From Daucus carota subsp. sativus (Eukaryota; Streptophyta; Magnoliopsida; Apiales; Apiaceae), in contig NC_030385.2 of NCBI RefSeq assembly GCF_001625215.2, forward strand, positions 39,271,598-39,335,597: a stretch of 64,000 bases of DNA, in the 5' to 3' direction. Position 1 is the stretch's first letter; each line of letters begins with the position of its first letter. This document shows positions 12,477 through 24,885 of the stretch, piece by piece. Made by a program: the position numbers and the translations under genes. Under the pieces are notes generated by a model. The model saw only the letters and a program-made list of their open reading frames with translations. It had not been told where the DNA came from and did no database searches.

Positions 12477-15400
12477 TCATACCTTAATTGTTCTGTCAGC
12501 TTGTCCAACAAAGAGCTTTCCTTGCCAGTATGACAAAGCCGTTACGACAGAATTGCAAGCAATAGAGCCAATAGGAATGACATCCGTTAAATTATTGTCT
12601 CCCTGAACTTGCTGCAGAAAGTTACCAGTTTACTAAGCGTTTTCTGACTGGAGACAAATTATAAACAAAGAAATCCACTAGAGGGAAAGAGATTAAGAAA
12701 ATATAGCAATGATAGTTTCAAATTAGAAAGCATTTTCAGGCGTATTAAGATCTTCTACATGCCAAACTGTTCTGTAGCCATTATCATAAGTTCTTATCTA
12801 TAGTAACGAAAAGCCTGTGGGACGACATTAAAATTATTTAACACAAAAAATTGATAATTAGCATATATACCTGTATCGTGACAGTTTTGCTCCAACCGCC
12901 TGTAAAGATCAACATTGCTTTCATGCAAACGGAAAAAACTGCACCTTCTTGTGCAGCTGTAGATTTAACAAGGAGGTTGTCCCTCCAGACCTGAAGGAAG
13001 CAAAAACAATTACGAGGCATATCAGCTACTATCTACCAAGCAGAGAAGTTCCTTCTTTCATTTTACACTTCTTTTAATATATAAAAGGCATACACTTTAA
13101 TCATATATGTTAAAGTTGTAGTATACAATCAAAATAATAATGTAGAAACAAGTCATCCGTATATCTTAATCCCTATATAAACAACTTGTCATTAGGCCTT
13201 GTGTATCATATTGAACTAGTTTGTTGTTAGGTAAAGTGTCTAGTTCTGGAATGAAGAATTCAACCTAATCCCACTCCCATGTCATGTCCAGGTTGGGGGA
13301 CAAAATTGGAGAGTTAGGATAACGGAGCTTGGAGTTAACCAAAATATGATACTGTGCAGGAGCCCCACTATTTCTGGTTACAGATATGGGTTTTAGCCTG
13401 GATCTGGGTCCTACAAAAGTGTCATTACAGGACACAAGGAACTTATTTAATAGATTTTCCAGAATACTCTTTTAATTTGTGCTACCTGTGATTTGACAGA
13501 TGCTAAAATTGTTGGGACTCCAAAGAGGCATATATTGACAACGGGTAAATTATAGTGAAATTCACCTTTACGTGTCCATTTTCATAGGCTGCAACCAGCA
13601 TATTCTGATCAGCAGAAAGAGATAAAACAGAGGCCATGTTTCCAGGCGAATCTTCCCCCAAAACTGTCAATGGACTATGATCACTAAGACACCATAGTCT
13701 CACTGTTCCATCCCAGCTTCCACTATATAGCACACCATGACAAACTGCTAATGTAGAAACAACTGATTTATGACCAGTCAACGTACATGCCAGAGTATAG
13801 TTCTGGAGGAAAGAACAAAAGAATGAAACACATTATCGGCCTTACTTGCAATATTCGTTCAAACTGGTTTGCAACCAGAATGGGGGACAATAAATGTTTG
13901 ACTTACTTGCATCGACCAGGCTTTTATTGACCTGTCCCCATTGCCAGTATAGAAGTACCCGCTGCCAGACACAGTCAGAGCATGAATGCCACTATAACGC
14001 CAATCCTTTTCCGCAACCAACTTCTTAATCGGTTCTTCTCCAAATGGAATACTAATTTCCCATATGCAGATACCACCACCATTATCACCGCTTATACACA
14101 ATGGCTGCTCTTCATCCACAAAAGCAACAGCCATGACTTTGTGCTCATGACCTTTAAAGGAATGTATGTGAGTAAAATCCTACACCAGGTTAGCATAAAA
14201 AAAAAAACCCAAGTTAGGGACGATGTAGCAGGTTTACTTTAAAATAAAATAAAATTAAAGATATTATCATTTTATCTAAAACATTCATAGATATTAATAG
14301 CAGGTTTACACCTTCAATTATATGAAGCTATAGATATGAACAGAAGTTTATATATTACAAAAAAGTGTTCGGTAAGCAAAAGAAAAAAATGCCTGCATGG
14401 TTCCAAAGCCACCCTACTCAGGTTTTAACTAAGCCTGAATGTAAAAACTTGAGCACCTCTTTGTAAACTTCCAATTTTGGATGTTTGGACATACAGATAA
14501 GTTCACCGGTCAAAACCACTTTTTTTCATTCAGAGAAACTCTTCAGGTTTAACTTACAATATATTGTTCATTTAAGGCTTGTTAAGAGATCAGGCTTTTA
14601 TAGCCGGCTTCTAACTTTTGAGTCAGAATCAGCTTATATGTACCATTTGTATAATGAACTTATAAGTTAATTTCTTACTTATAAGTTGAAATCTGAGAAG
14701 TTGAAAACCTTAACTTTTTTTTATCGACTTATTTTGATTTCTGAAATTTGACTTCATATAAATGTATATAATCACTTTAAAAGATAATCGTAATATTTTA
14801 TTATTTTATTACTATTTTTAAACCATAAGCTGGAAATTATTAAATAAATTTATTCAAACAAATAAATTAAAAGTTACCATTCATTTATAAGTAACTTCTT
14901 TTAAGCTAACACAAACGGCCCCATTGAGTAAAGATTAGCTATGCTGTTGAAGTAGTAGTAGTTCTCTGCACCTAAATGGAGACAACAGTACTCTATAAAC
15001 ACAAAAGATAACAATATCTAATCTCAACCACAAGTACAATTAATTCACTGCACAAATTTTTTCGCCTTGATTTCAAAATCAGTTGTATTAATTTAATAGA
15101 TAGCTCAATTTAATTTTTTTAATATGACTTTTTAACTAAAAATGGTCACCAATCGTTTTGCATTTTAAATAACCACGTTGCTTTCACAAAAAGTCCAACA
15201 TCAACGATATAATTTGTTAAAACTTGACAATTCTACAAAAATTAGTTATGTGGAGTATACTTTTAAGCTAACACAAATGGCCCCATTGAGTAAAGATTAG
15301 CTATGCTGTTGAAGTAGTAGTAGTTCTCTGCACCTAAATGGAGACAACAGTACTCTATAAACACAAAAGATAACAATATCTAATCTCAACCACAAGTACA

Positions 15401-18400
15401 ATTAATTCACTGCACAAATTTTTTCGCCTTGATTTCAAAATCAGTTGTATTAATTTAATAGATAGCTCAATTTAATTTTTTTAATATGACTTTTTAACTA
15501 AAAATGGTCACCAATCGTTTTTCATTTTAAATAACCACGCTGCTTTCACAAAAAGTCCAACATCAACGATATAATTTGTTAAAACTTGACAATTCTACAA
15601 AAATTAGTTATGTGGAGTATACTTGAAGAGGAGACACTGATGGGCAGTGTATGAGTGCTAAGTTGTGGACAGTGGGGTGACCACTAAGCGCGGCAGTAAA
15701 CAAAATGTCAATATTAATTGTTATGTTTATACCTCCAGTGACCACAAATGAACCGCTTTATCAAATGACGAGCTGAACAAAAATCCTCCTACAGCAAAAG
15801 TAATTTAGACATATCAAACTTAAGATCAAAAGGAAAACAAAGAAAAAAGACGGGTGCATAACATTGCTAGAAGTATAAAGTACTAGGAAAAAAGGATTAT
15901 TTCCTTGGACAGATGATTTAAATTTATGTTATAGAATTTAGAAACAGGTGAGGAAATATAATAATTAAAAGCGGAATGCTGTGATTTTGGACAAAGTATG
16001 CCTTCTTAACAAGCCTATTGCTGTCAATTTTATGACCATAATAACTTGGTATTACCACAAGGTTCGTAAGAGTGAGACAGAGAGCAATCCAAAGTCCTCT
16101 TATTCAATCTAAATGAATTTCAGTATACATGTTGCATTTGTGTTGTGAACCTAGTAACAACTTATATTAGAAAGCATTATTTGTATATAGTTGTCCAGTA
16201 GACAATCTTTTAACAACAGTAGAAACAAAAACAAAAGAAAGAACAGAAAGATTGCATGTTAGTTGTCATCTGAGGCCCTGAGCTGATTTCTATAGTCGAG
16301 GTATTCATGAAAATAGCCTCTCTGGTGTTAGAAAAGGATTTTAAATTATAAAAAGATAGAACTGGGGGGATTGACCACATAAAACCCACGAACCCTGATG
16401 CTGCTGGGTTTTATCATGACGGATCTAACTCAAAAGCACGTTTATTTAACCAGGGGTAAATGATGCAGAAACCTAAAACTGTCTTGATAATTTTGCAGAG
16501 TGTAGATCAATAAATTAGTCTTACAACTTACAAGTCCTTAAGGTTATTTTATTATGATAACTTTACCAGAAGGCGAATTATGCAATTATATTAATTATTA
16601 GAAGTTATAAATTAGAAATCCAAAATAGCTATGGGAATATGTAGAAGTTCATTTATGAATGTTGACTTGTGCATCCTATATAAACATGCATGTATTATAT
16701 TGGTCACAACTTAACAAGATTAGCTATTCTGATGACTTAAGTGTGTTACTTTAGATTTGCTTCGGCTGTTCTTACATTACTTTCAACAAAGAATGAAATT
16801 GGGATGTAAGTTTTGGAGTTACATACATGCAATGAAAAAAAAAAAATATTTACAGGATACAGCTGTTCCTACATTACTTTCAAAGTAGAAAGTAATTAAG
16901 TGTTGGGGTTACAGACATGCAAATCATCCCAAGGGTGCAGCATGCATCAAATGTATTTGTTTGAACCATAAAAATTATTATTTTCTCAAACAATAAATAA
17001 CTCCTACTATATTAATAGCCAATAATTTTGTAGCAGAATCTGGTAGGGAAACACAATCAACATAACTTTTACTAGATTAACAGCCAATAATTATCCTGTC
17101 GAAGTATACCTCCAACAGCCAATCCTGTGATGCAATCAAGATGGCCATGCAAATCAATGCTTTTAACATGACCCTCAGGAAGATCCGCAGTGAGATCCCG
17201 GTCAATCCTCAAATTTGTTACTTGTTCAAGAACTTCACATTTTCCCTGCACAACACTTATAATCTGGTTTTCTGGCACTTCCTTAATTGTGTATATCAGA
17301 TGACAAATTTTTCCGAGAACCAAGCAGTGATTCATGTTCCCCTTTGTCATTGTCTGCCTCAAACTGACAACCATATGAAATTCTGGATCAACTAGCATGC
17401 TCCTAATGCATTTCCAGATGTCTACTACATCTGGTCTCATTTCTGAATTAAAAGCCAAACATCTGATAAGAAGGTCCTTCAGTGACATACTTTCCAACTT
17501 CAATCTAGTATCTAAAAAGGTCTTAACTTTATCCAACCAACCCTTGTACATGACCTCACAATTAACATTCTCTTTATCGTTAAAAAATAGAATAAGGCAA
17601 CATATATAATTATGCAACTCTTCAATAAATGGTTTCCCAACAAGAAAACAAATTACAACACAAGCCAAAGACCAAACATCTGAACCATACCCAACAGCAT
17701 ATCTTTGAAAGCCGGGCCCCACATTAGCACCCCCTCTTCGCAATAACTCGACAAACAACTCTGGGCTAACAAATGTGAACCCCTCAAACAAAAACCTGTT
17801 CATTATAATTTCCAATTCTTCGCGATCATTTTTATGTTTGCTTGACAAAGCACTCGCAAACATCTTATTTAAGCTTGCACCCATAGTCATCACCTCAAGA
17901 ATTTCTACACAAGCATGACCAAAACAATCAAAACTAAAGCAAGACAAACCAAGAGAACCAAAACTCAATCCTTCTGAATGCAAACCCATCACTGCTTCAC
18001 ATATCTCCAATCCAATCATCAAAACTCCCAAAATAGCATCCCTACGCAAACCCACATCCTCGTCATCTTCATCACTAAACCCCTTCTCCCAACCATCCAA
18101 TTTGTCCAAAACCTTACAACCATGGCTCTCACACACTACATACACACCCTGATCATCCTTATTATACCACAACCCGAAAACCTTACAAACTCTACTCCAC
18201 TTCAAACTACTTCCCAAAATCAACCCCAACTCATCTCTCTCACTATCACTCATCCCACACAAAACTCTCATAATCTTCCCTACATAACTATAAACAACCT
18301 CACCATCATCATCATTCAACAAACCCCCAACTTTCACCAAACCCACAACATCATTCTCCTTCATCAACCACTTGGAGGGCATTCCAAGAAAACCCTCAAA

Positions 18401-18844
18401 AGCACCCACCTTTCCCCTCAAAACACCTCCACCACCCCCAAATTCATCAATTACAACACAATCTTCACTCAAAATCCAATCTTTCCAAGAATTATAAAAC
18501 TCTCGACTCCACAAATTGGGCATAAAAGCACCATCTTTCTCACTCAACTCTTTAATGGCCTTTTTGGGTTTTGGCGAAATGGGCTTTTCTGGGTTTTGCA
18601 GAAGAGAAGAGAGGCGCAACAAGTCTATGTTTTTGGGTAAAGATGATACGTTTTGTGGGTATTTGACGAGTTGAGTACAAGCTGGGCAGCGAATTGTTTG
18701 AGGGAAAGGGTTAGGAAGCTGGCTTACACAAGCTTCGCAAACTGAGTGGCCACAGGGGAGCACGCGGGGTATAGTGCACGCGCCGTCGTAGTACTGGAGG
18801 CATACTGGACACTCCGGTAACTCCGGCCAGTCGGGGGTCTCCAT
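12477..18844 (-). CDS. RING finger / pseudokinase / WD40-repeat protein
   Basis: Probable E3 ubiquitin ligase of a plant family related, as I recall, to At1g21651. Exons on minus: 18844-17110, 15788-15733, 14179-13907, 13802-13566, 12990-12871 and 12611-12477, giving 851 residues in frame. A C3HC4 RING uses C12, C15, C31, H33, C36, C39, C53 and C56. Residues ~130-510 resemble a protein kinase fold: SPE, GSDVWSLACVV and an RPD motif near the end are present. The HRD loop is replaced by LSFGSLGLSCF and no DFG is visible, so this is a pseudokinase. From ~555, seven WD40 blades follow, for example SGSWDGTVRLW and TGGWSKTVTIQ. The seventh ends ADRTIKV just before TGA, so the propeller is complete. 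The 1.3-kb first intron contains a recent tandem duplication. Substrate unknown. Confidence 0.88.
14901..15624. repeat. Recent 362-bp tandem duplication in an intron
   Basis: Two head-to-tail copies (about 14901-15262 and 15263-15624), each starting near 'cttttaagctaacacaaa' and ending 'tatgtggagtatac'. By eye the copies differ at only about three positions in 362 bases, so the duplication is young. It lies wholly within the intron separating RING-WD40 exon 2 (ends 15733) from exon 3 (starts 14179), so the protein is unaffected. Confidence 0.9.
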
Positions 18845-19668
18845 GGCTGATCACTAATCTGTCTGATACGAAAACATAGCAGCAGCGTATATTGAACAAC
18901 TGTATAAACTGATTTTAGTTGTGATGGAGATAAATAAGTTCAGAATCGAGCCGATCACAAAGTTGAATCCTTTTTTGTCCGCTAAATAATTTGAGATTTA
19001 ATTTTTTATTAAAACATATAGTTGCGATTTAAAAAAACATTATAAACTTATAACCATCCATAATTTTTAGTTATTTCAGTCAAAAAAATAAATTTGTACA
19101 ATTGTTATCAAAATAATATCCTAAAAGAATTTTATATTATATATAATTAATTTTTTTTTTGAAAGAATATATAATTAATTTTTATGATTTTTTTTCCAGG
19201 AAATTTATTTATATGTTATAGCTTGATTTAAATTCAATCGAAAAAAAATCCTTAAAAAAAAAAATTCAACCAAAAATTTGAATAAGGTAACAGCAAAAGA
19301 AAAAAAGGATAAATAAATAAATTATAGATACGTAAATATGAGATATATTATACATACATACATACATAACATAAATCTGCAGCGATCATAAATCGTAGCC
19401 GGAGACGAAGGACCAAGAGCAATCAATCCGCACTCACTCTCCATCCTCCATCTTATCTTCAGATCCCTACTTGTAAGTCTTCGCGCTATTCACTCTATTA
19501 CGTTTTCAATTCACTTTGCATTAAAACCCTAGATTCACGATTTTAGAAATGCTCACAGTATGTGTGTGTATGTGATTGTTACATATATGTTTGTTTTTTC
19601 AATTTCCAAGCTGTTTGATTGATCGATCTGATTGAGTTTGGTTTGTTATGTTGTGTGTATTAAGTGAG
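18845..19668. promoter_or_regulatory. Divergent promoter region, RING-WD40 / KCP2
   Basis: About 820 bases separate the start codons of the minus-strand RING-WD40 gene and the plus-strand KCP2 gene, so both promoters and leaders must fit here. The middle (18950-19370) is very AT-rich. The KCP2 leader probably starts near 19380-19400; 'ctacttgtaagtc' at about 19467 looks like a 5' UTR intron donor. No clear TATA box could be assigned to either gene. Confidence 0.45.
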
Positions 19669-22600
19669 ATGGCAGGGTCCGGGAGTTCGATGTTATCTTC
19701 GTTGCTGTTGTTCACTGTCATTCTCTCCCTTCAGGAGATGTACAGGGGCAAATTAGCTTCTACTGAGCTGTTTACGATTCTCGGTGGTTTCACTAGTTCT
19801 CTCCTCTTTCTTATGTTGCTCACCGTGAGTCTTTCGTGTTTGTAATTTTGCCTGATTATGTCTTTTTTTAGGTTATTAACTAATTATCGTTCATTTTTGT
19901 TGATATTTTGTCGATTTATGTGTTTGGGATATGTTCCTGGTGTGATTTGGTGGGATATTTTGTGCATTTGTGTGTGCAGTACTTTTGAGTTTGCTTTTGC
20001 GGAAGCTGGGAACAGTGTGATACTTGATCCTTGTGTCATTTTGTGGTTATTTAATGTAGTGAAATGTGTACTTACAGCTCGAGGATGTGTAAAATTACTA
20101 TACTAATAAGTTATGGAAGTAACAATATGCCAATCAAATTCTATGAATTTGGGTGTTATTACTTGCATGTCAGATTCTCACCACTTGGAAACTAAACTTA
20201 TTCTGTTTTAAATCTTTTTACTATGATTTGCACACTTTGACTAAAACAATGACCAAATGTGATTCTCTTGAGATGCAAAGAGATAAAGAGGGGAGTTTAG
20301 ATAGAGAACAAAAAATAGAAGCGGAGAGGACGCGCCGCCTTAATATTAATGTAAAATAATTATAAAGATAACAGAAACTTAAAATTACGGGTTAAAGACA
20401 ACTATTAATAGACTGCGAGATTTTGTAAATTCGTGTTTACTCTGGATATTTATTACTATCATTTTTGATATGATATCTTTATCAAATGTACTTGCATATT
20501 AGAATATCATGACGTGTCCCTGTATCCGTATCCCAAATAAGACCAGAGTTCCCAGGACACCGATTTCTTAGATATCGAGTCAGACAATCGTATCATAGTT
20601 TCTGAACCAAAGAGACATAGCCAACAGCTAATGCTCATGCTCTTGGCATTTTAACTATACTGATTGCAAACTGAAAGAAGCAGATATATTGTAATTAAAA
20701 GCATTGATTGTGGTTAAGAAGATTCTACGCAGATCCATTTTAAGTTCTGCAATTATACATTTAATAAAATGCGAAGGTCTCTCATGAAAGAAAGTACGTG
20801 AGTATAAGTTATTGTTTTATCTTTCTACTCAATTCTTCTCATGCGGTATGCTTATCTATAATTCTGTCCTTGCATCATACATGTTCAATGAAAATATGAT
20901 TCTTATAATACAATTTGACGTCATGCAGTGCTCAATTTTTATTGTTTTCGCAGTTCATTGGAAACTATCAGGAATCTAGTGGCGTCAAGACTGGATGGGG
21001 TGCTGGTGAGATAATCATTTCTTCTTGATATTCTGAGCATAGTGAAAATTGAAAAAATACGAGTATTACACTTCCTGCACTTTATTATCGTTCTCTGAAG
21101 TAATGGATCCTCAAAATTTAAGCAGGGTATTGAGTACTTTAAGGGTGATCCCCACATATTAGTTCCCACTGTTTCTAATTATGTACATTAATGCCTTACC
21201 CGTTCCACACCAGCATTTCCTATGAATGTTGACTTATACTAGGGAGATATATACGCAAGTATGCAAGTACATCTGGTGGATAATGAGGCCCTTTGGAAGA
21301 TTAATATAACATATCTTGTGGAAAGAGCTTTACAAGGATGATGAAGTGTCATTTAAATTAGTCTGCCATACTTGTAGGTGTTTGTCTATAGTCTATACAG
21401 ATTTTTTTTGCTAGTAGTAGGAGCATCTCATAATTAAATATATTGCATGTGGTCTTCGCACTTGTTTATTGTTGTGCATGCTGAGGGCCTATTTTGTGCT
21501 TGGTTGGGTGAATGAATGGGAGGCTAGGAAATGAAATTTGTACTAATTTAGCTTATTAGAGGTAGATGTTTACTATTTCATTCCTTCATCCATTCCATTA
21601 CTAACAATCTATGTAGGAGATCAAATCCTCCAATGTGAAAAGAAATTCTCCATTTTCCATCCAAAACATTTCATTCACAAATCACATATGAAAAATTTGC
21701 GCACACTGATTACCTTTCACACTTCCCCCTTATTTAAATTGTTACTTATCTTATTTGCAATTTTCTCATTCCTTTTATTCCATTCTCCCCAACTAAATGG
21801 AGCATTTGTAGTTTAACTTATAGAGTTCAGATTGTCTTCTATGCAAGTAACTTGTGTGTGGAGAGAAAAAATGTAATATTTTTTTGGCTTGGGTGCAAAG
21901 TAGGAGCTACAGGATTTAATTGCCGAAGTTATTCAAACAGATACTATATTTTGTACTTTATCAATTGCTATTGTGTCGTCATAGCTAAAATTGATTATTG
22001 AACTTCAATTGGCTGCAGTGATACTTTCAGAATTAATTGCGCTCATTGCTGCTGGGACCGTCCATCGAGTTTGTATCACTACTTGGTAATAAGTCAATAC
22101 TTATCTTCATTATCTGAATTTTGACCAATTTGTTTTTTGACGCTTTATTCAAGAACATGTTGGATTTTAGGATGGCATGTAAATATTGTGACTGAATTGT
22201 TTTGAAAGCTTTGTATGATTTGCCTGGGATTTAATGTCAGTGTACATTTTGTAATACATGTCCTGAATTTTCAAATTGTCATAAAATGCATATATGGATC
22301 ATGATAATGCCAGCTGATAATGATGTATCAAGTCATTGACATACCATAGTGGAAATATATTATCACCGGAGGAGTCTGGAGCTTACTTGCAATGTACTCT
22401 TGACAGTCCAAAGATATTATATTTTTATTATTGTAAACCCTTCAAAAATTTTAAAGTCACTGCTTGACTGATGATGTGGAACACGAACTAGATAAGTTAA
22501 TTGTTAATTATCTTTTAACATGATCATCTTTGGAACAAATTATCTGTATTATTATTAAAAAATTCCCAGCATCTACATATATATATAGTTAATTGCTAGC

Positions 22601-23158
22601 TATGTTGATAACTATGTTGAATAGTCTCTCATTATCCAAGTTATTGACGAGTATGTGGTAATAAAATTGAGGATATTGTTTTTCTACCGAGTTTCTGCTT
22701 TAGATAGACCCTACCCCTCTTCTATCCTATCTTCATCCGTCCTATGCTAGTTGATGTATTTCCATTTTGTATAAGGAGTCTTTGCTGTCGTTTCACCTCA
22801 TTAAAATGTTACTTGACTAGAGTCCTGTTTGTTTTAGATTAGTAAAACTAATTTAGTTGACATTTTATAGTACATTTTGATCTCATATTTTTTAGAGCAT
22901 AACTATGCTAATTTATGGGTGATGTTTCTGGCATGCTAGTAGTGGCATCAACTAAGCTTGTCTGAATGAATGGGAACCTAAATCTGGACGAGTTTGGATT
23001 AAGTTTATGAAATTCCATAAAAGAACCATATTTACCGATGACCTAACATCCTGGGATGTTGGTGCAGCTTCTTGTTTTCTGCAGGGCTACTATATGAGGT
23101 TAACAAGCTTTCCGGGATGTCAGTTGCCAAAACAGAATCTAAAGCAAGAAGGTCCTGA
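19669..23158 (+). CDS. KCP2: KRTCAP2/KCP2-like oligosaccharyltransferase-associated membrane protein
   Basis: Small ER membrane protein of the keratinocyte-associated protein 2 family, an accessory subunit of the oligosaccharyltransferase that N-glycosylates nascent proteins. Four coding exons, 19669-19824, 20954-21005, 22019-22085 and 23068-23158, join in frame to give 121 residues, the usual length for this family. It starts MAGSGSSMLSSLLLFTVILS and carries the family-typical segments LSLQEMYRGKLASTELFTI, ESSGVKTGWGAV and TVHRVCITTCFLFSAGLLYE. Three hydrophobic stretches (about residues 8-25, 36-56 and 70-100) are likely membrane helices. The C-terminus ESKARRS is basic. Introns of about 1 kb each make the gene long for its product. 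Every splice junction fits GT-AG and reading frame, so I am confident in the model. Confidence 0.9.
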
Positions 23159-24885
23159 ACTTTCCGATGTGCAGGCCTGGGCCTCTCTACTTAGGATATG
23201 ATTTCCTTTAGTTAATGGTACTTTGATTTGTGCCTGAGAAGTACTTTCGTGAGATCTATAGACAAAGCAAATGTTTAGATTATTATAGGATGATTAATTA
23301 CAAATGAATGAGGTTGCCATGTCCACGAGCTCTGCCCATTCTTAATGTTGATTAATCTGCATAACTAGCAGTGTTCTACTCCTTTGATTTTAGATTGTTA
23401 AAGGTCAAAAGTATTATGCTTGATTTCAATAACATATACTCCGTATATCATAAATTTGATTATAAAGAATCTAGATCTGCAATTCACATTACAAACATTA
23501 TGCTTTGGCCAATTGAATCTGTGGGTTCAATCTTGGATTGGCTGGAAAGAATTTTGGTCTATCGAGACAGCAGTACTTTAGGGAAGTTGTGCTGAACAAC
23601 CCGCATTGTTGAAGCTCAGAGGCACTAGGGAGGGCCAATCGTTTTTATCAATTTCGAAACATCATCTACTGTATGGATTGATCATATACGAATACTTGTC
23701 GCCTTGATGCCTCCAGAAATATGCGTACTTGTATATGTGAATTGTAATATATGATGGTGAATCATTGATTATTGATATCTTAGTTACTTAAAGCAATGAA
23801 ACTTAAATGGATGGTACTCTGTATTATAAAATTTGAGGGAATTTAAATTGTATACCTACCGATTTATGATTTATCAGAGATTTTTAGTCAAATCAGAGTG
23901 TAATTGATAAATCAGCAAAATATTTTTATAAGAAGTGGAGTTTTTTTCAATAAATCGGGGATTATCGGAACATCGAGCCTGACACACAAAATGCACGCCC
24001 TGGTATCAAGTTTTAGGCCAGTAACATAGAAACTACAGTTGCTGATCTGCATGATTTACCCACCAACTCTCCGTGGCGGGCGAAAAGCAGATGTGCCTAA
24101 TATAAGATTAATGTTGTGAGCTCTGATATTACAAAGGTTGAGTTTAAACACAGTAAAACTAAGATGGATAGCTAGAAACTGTGTGGTTGCACTAACTGCA
24201 GTTGCCAACTCCACAGTGACGCTCCTGACTCTGGCAACCACCAAGCAGTTAGGCACCAGCGCTGAGATGTCGACTACTTAAAGGTTTGAATGTAGTTTAG
24301 TATCTTACTAGTGGGTCGCGAGTGTTAACATTTTACAATAAATCACAGTTGACAGATAATATCGCCAAAGTGAAAACTGCCTCCACCACATTCAGGGTAT
24401 GTTTAACCCTCAAGTTGTTGAGGCAACTGTGGCTGTTTTTAAACTCTGCTGGGATTTGCTATGCTACTGGGTGCTACCGGGCTAACTGCTAACCAGGGTG
24501 GATCTAGCCATCTAGGAAGGGAATGAGAGACATGCGCAACATCAATCCAGCAACTTTTATTTTGTTTTGTTTTTGAATCTTGTTTCCAGGTGATTAAATC
24601 ATGATCACGAGATATCATGTAATTTTACTATTTTATAGTATGTTTTAGTTTCTATTTTAACCTCTCAAATTACTATCCTACTGGTAGATCATGACCTACA
24701 AGTCTACAACTACCATATACACATCAATAGTGTATTGATTATAATCAATTTGACTGATGCTAGCTGCACTTGATGTTTTAAAAAAGAATTAATAAATAAG
24801 AAAAGAAAATTGCATAAAGATTTACATTTAACTATATCACCTGTTTTTGCAGGTACTCTCCATTATGACACGACAATCTAGGATT
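23159..24885. other. Spacer between KCP2 and PPR gene (convergent 3' ends)
   Basis: Contains the 3' UTRs of two convergent genes. The small frames at 23371-23595 and 24056-24256 show no domain or family resemblance and are probably random. Nothing else is recognised. Confidence 0.45.

Noticed and set aside
17978-18640. 220-codon plus-strand open frame
   Set aside because: It lies antisense to RING-WD40 exon 1, is low-complexity (Thr/Asn/Pro/His-rich), and mirrors the codon pattern of the real gene.
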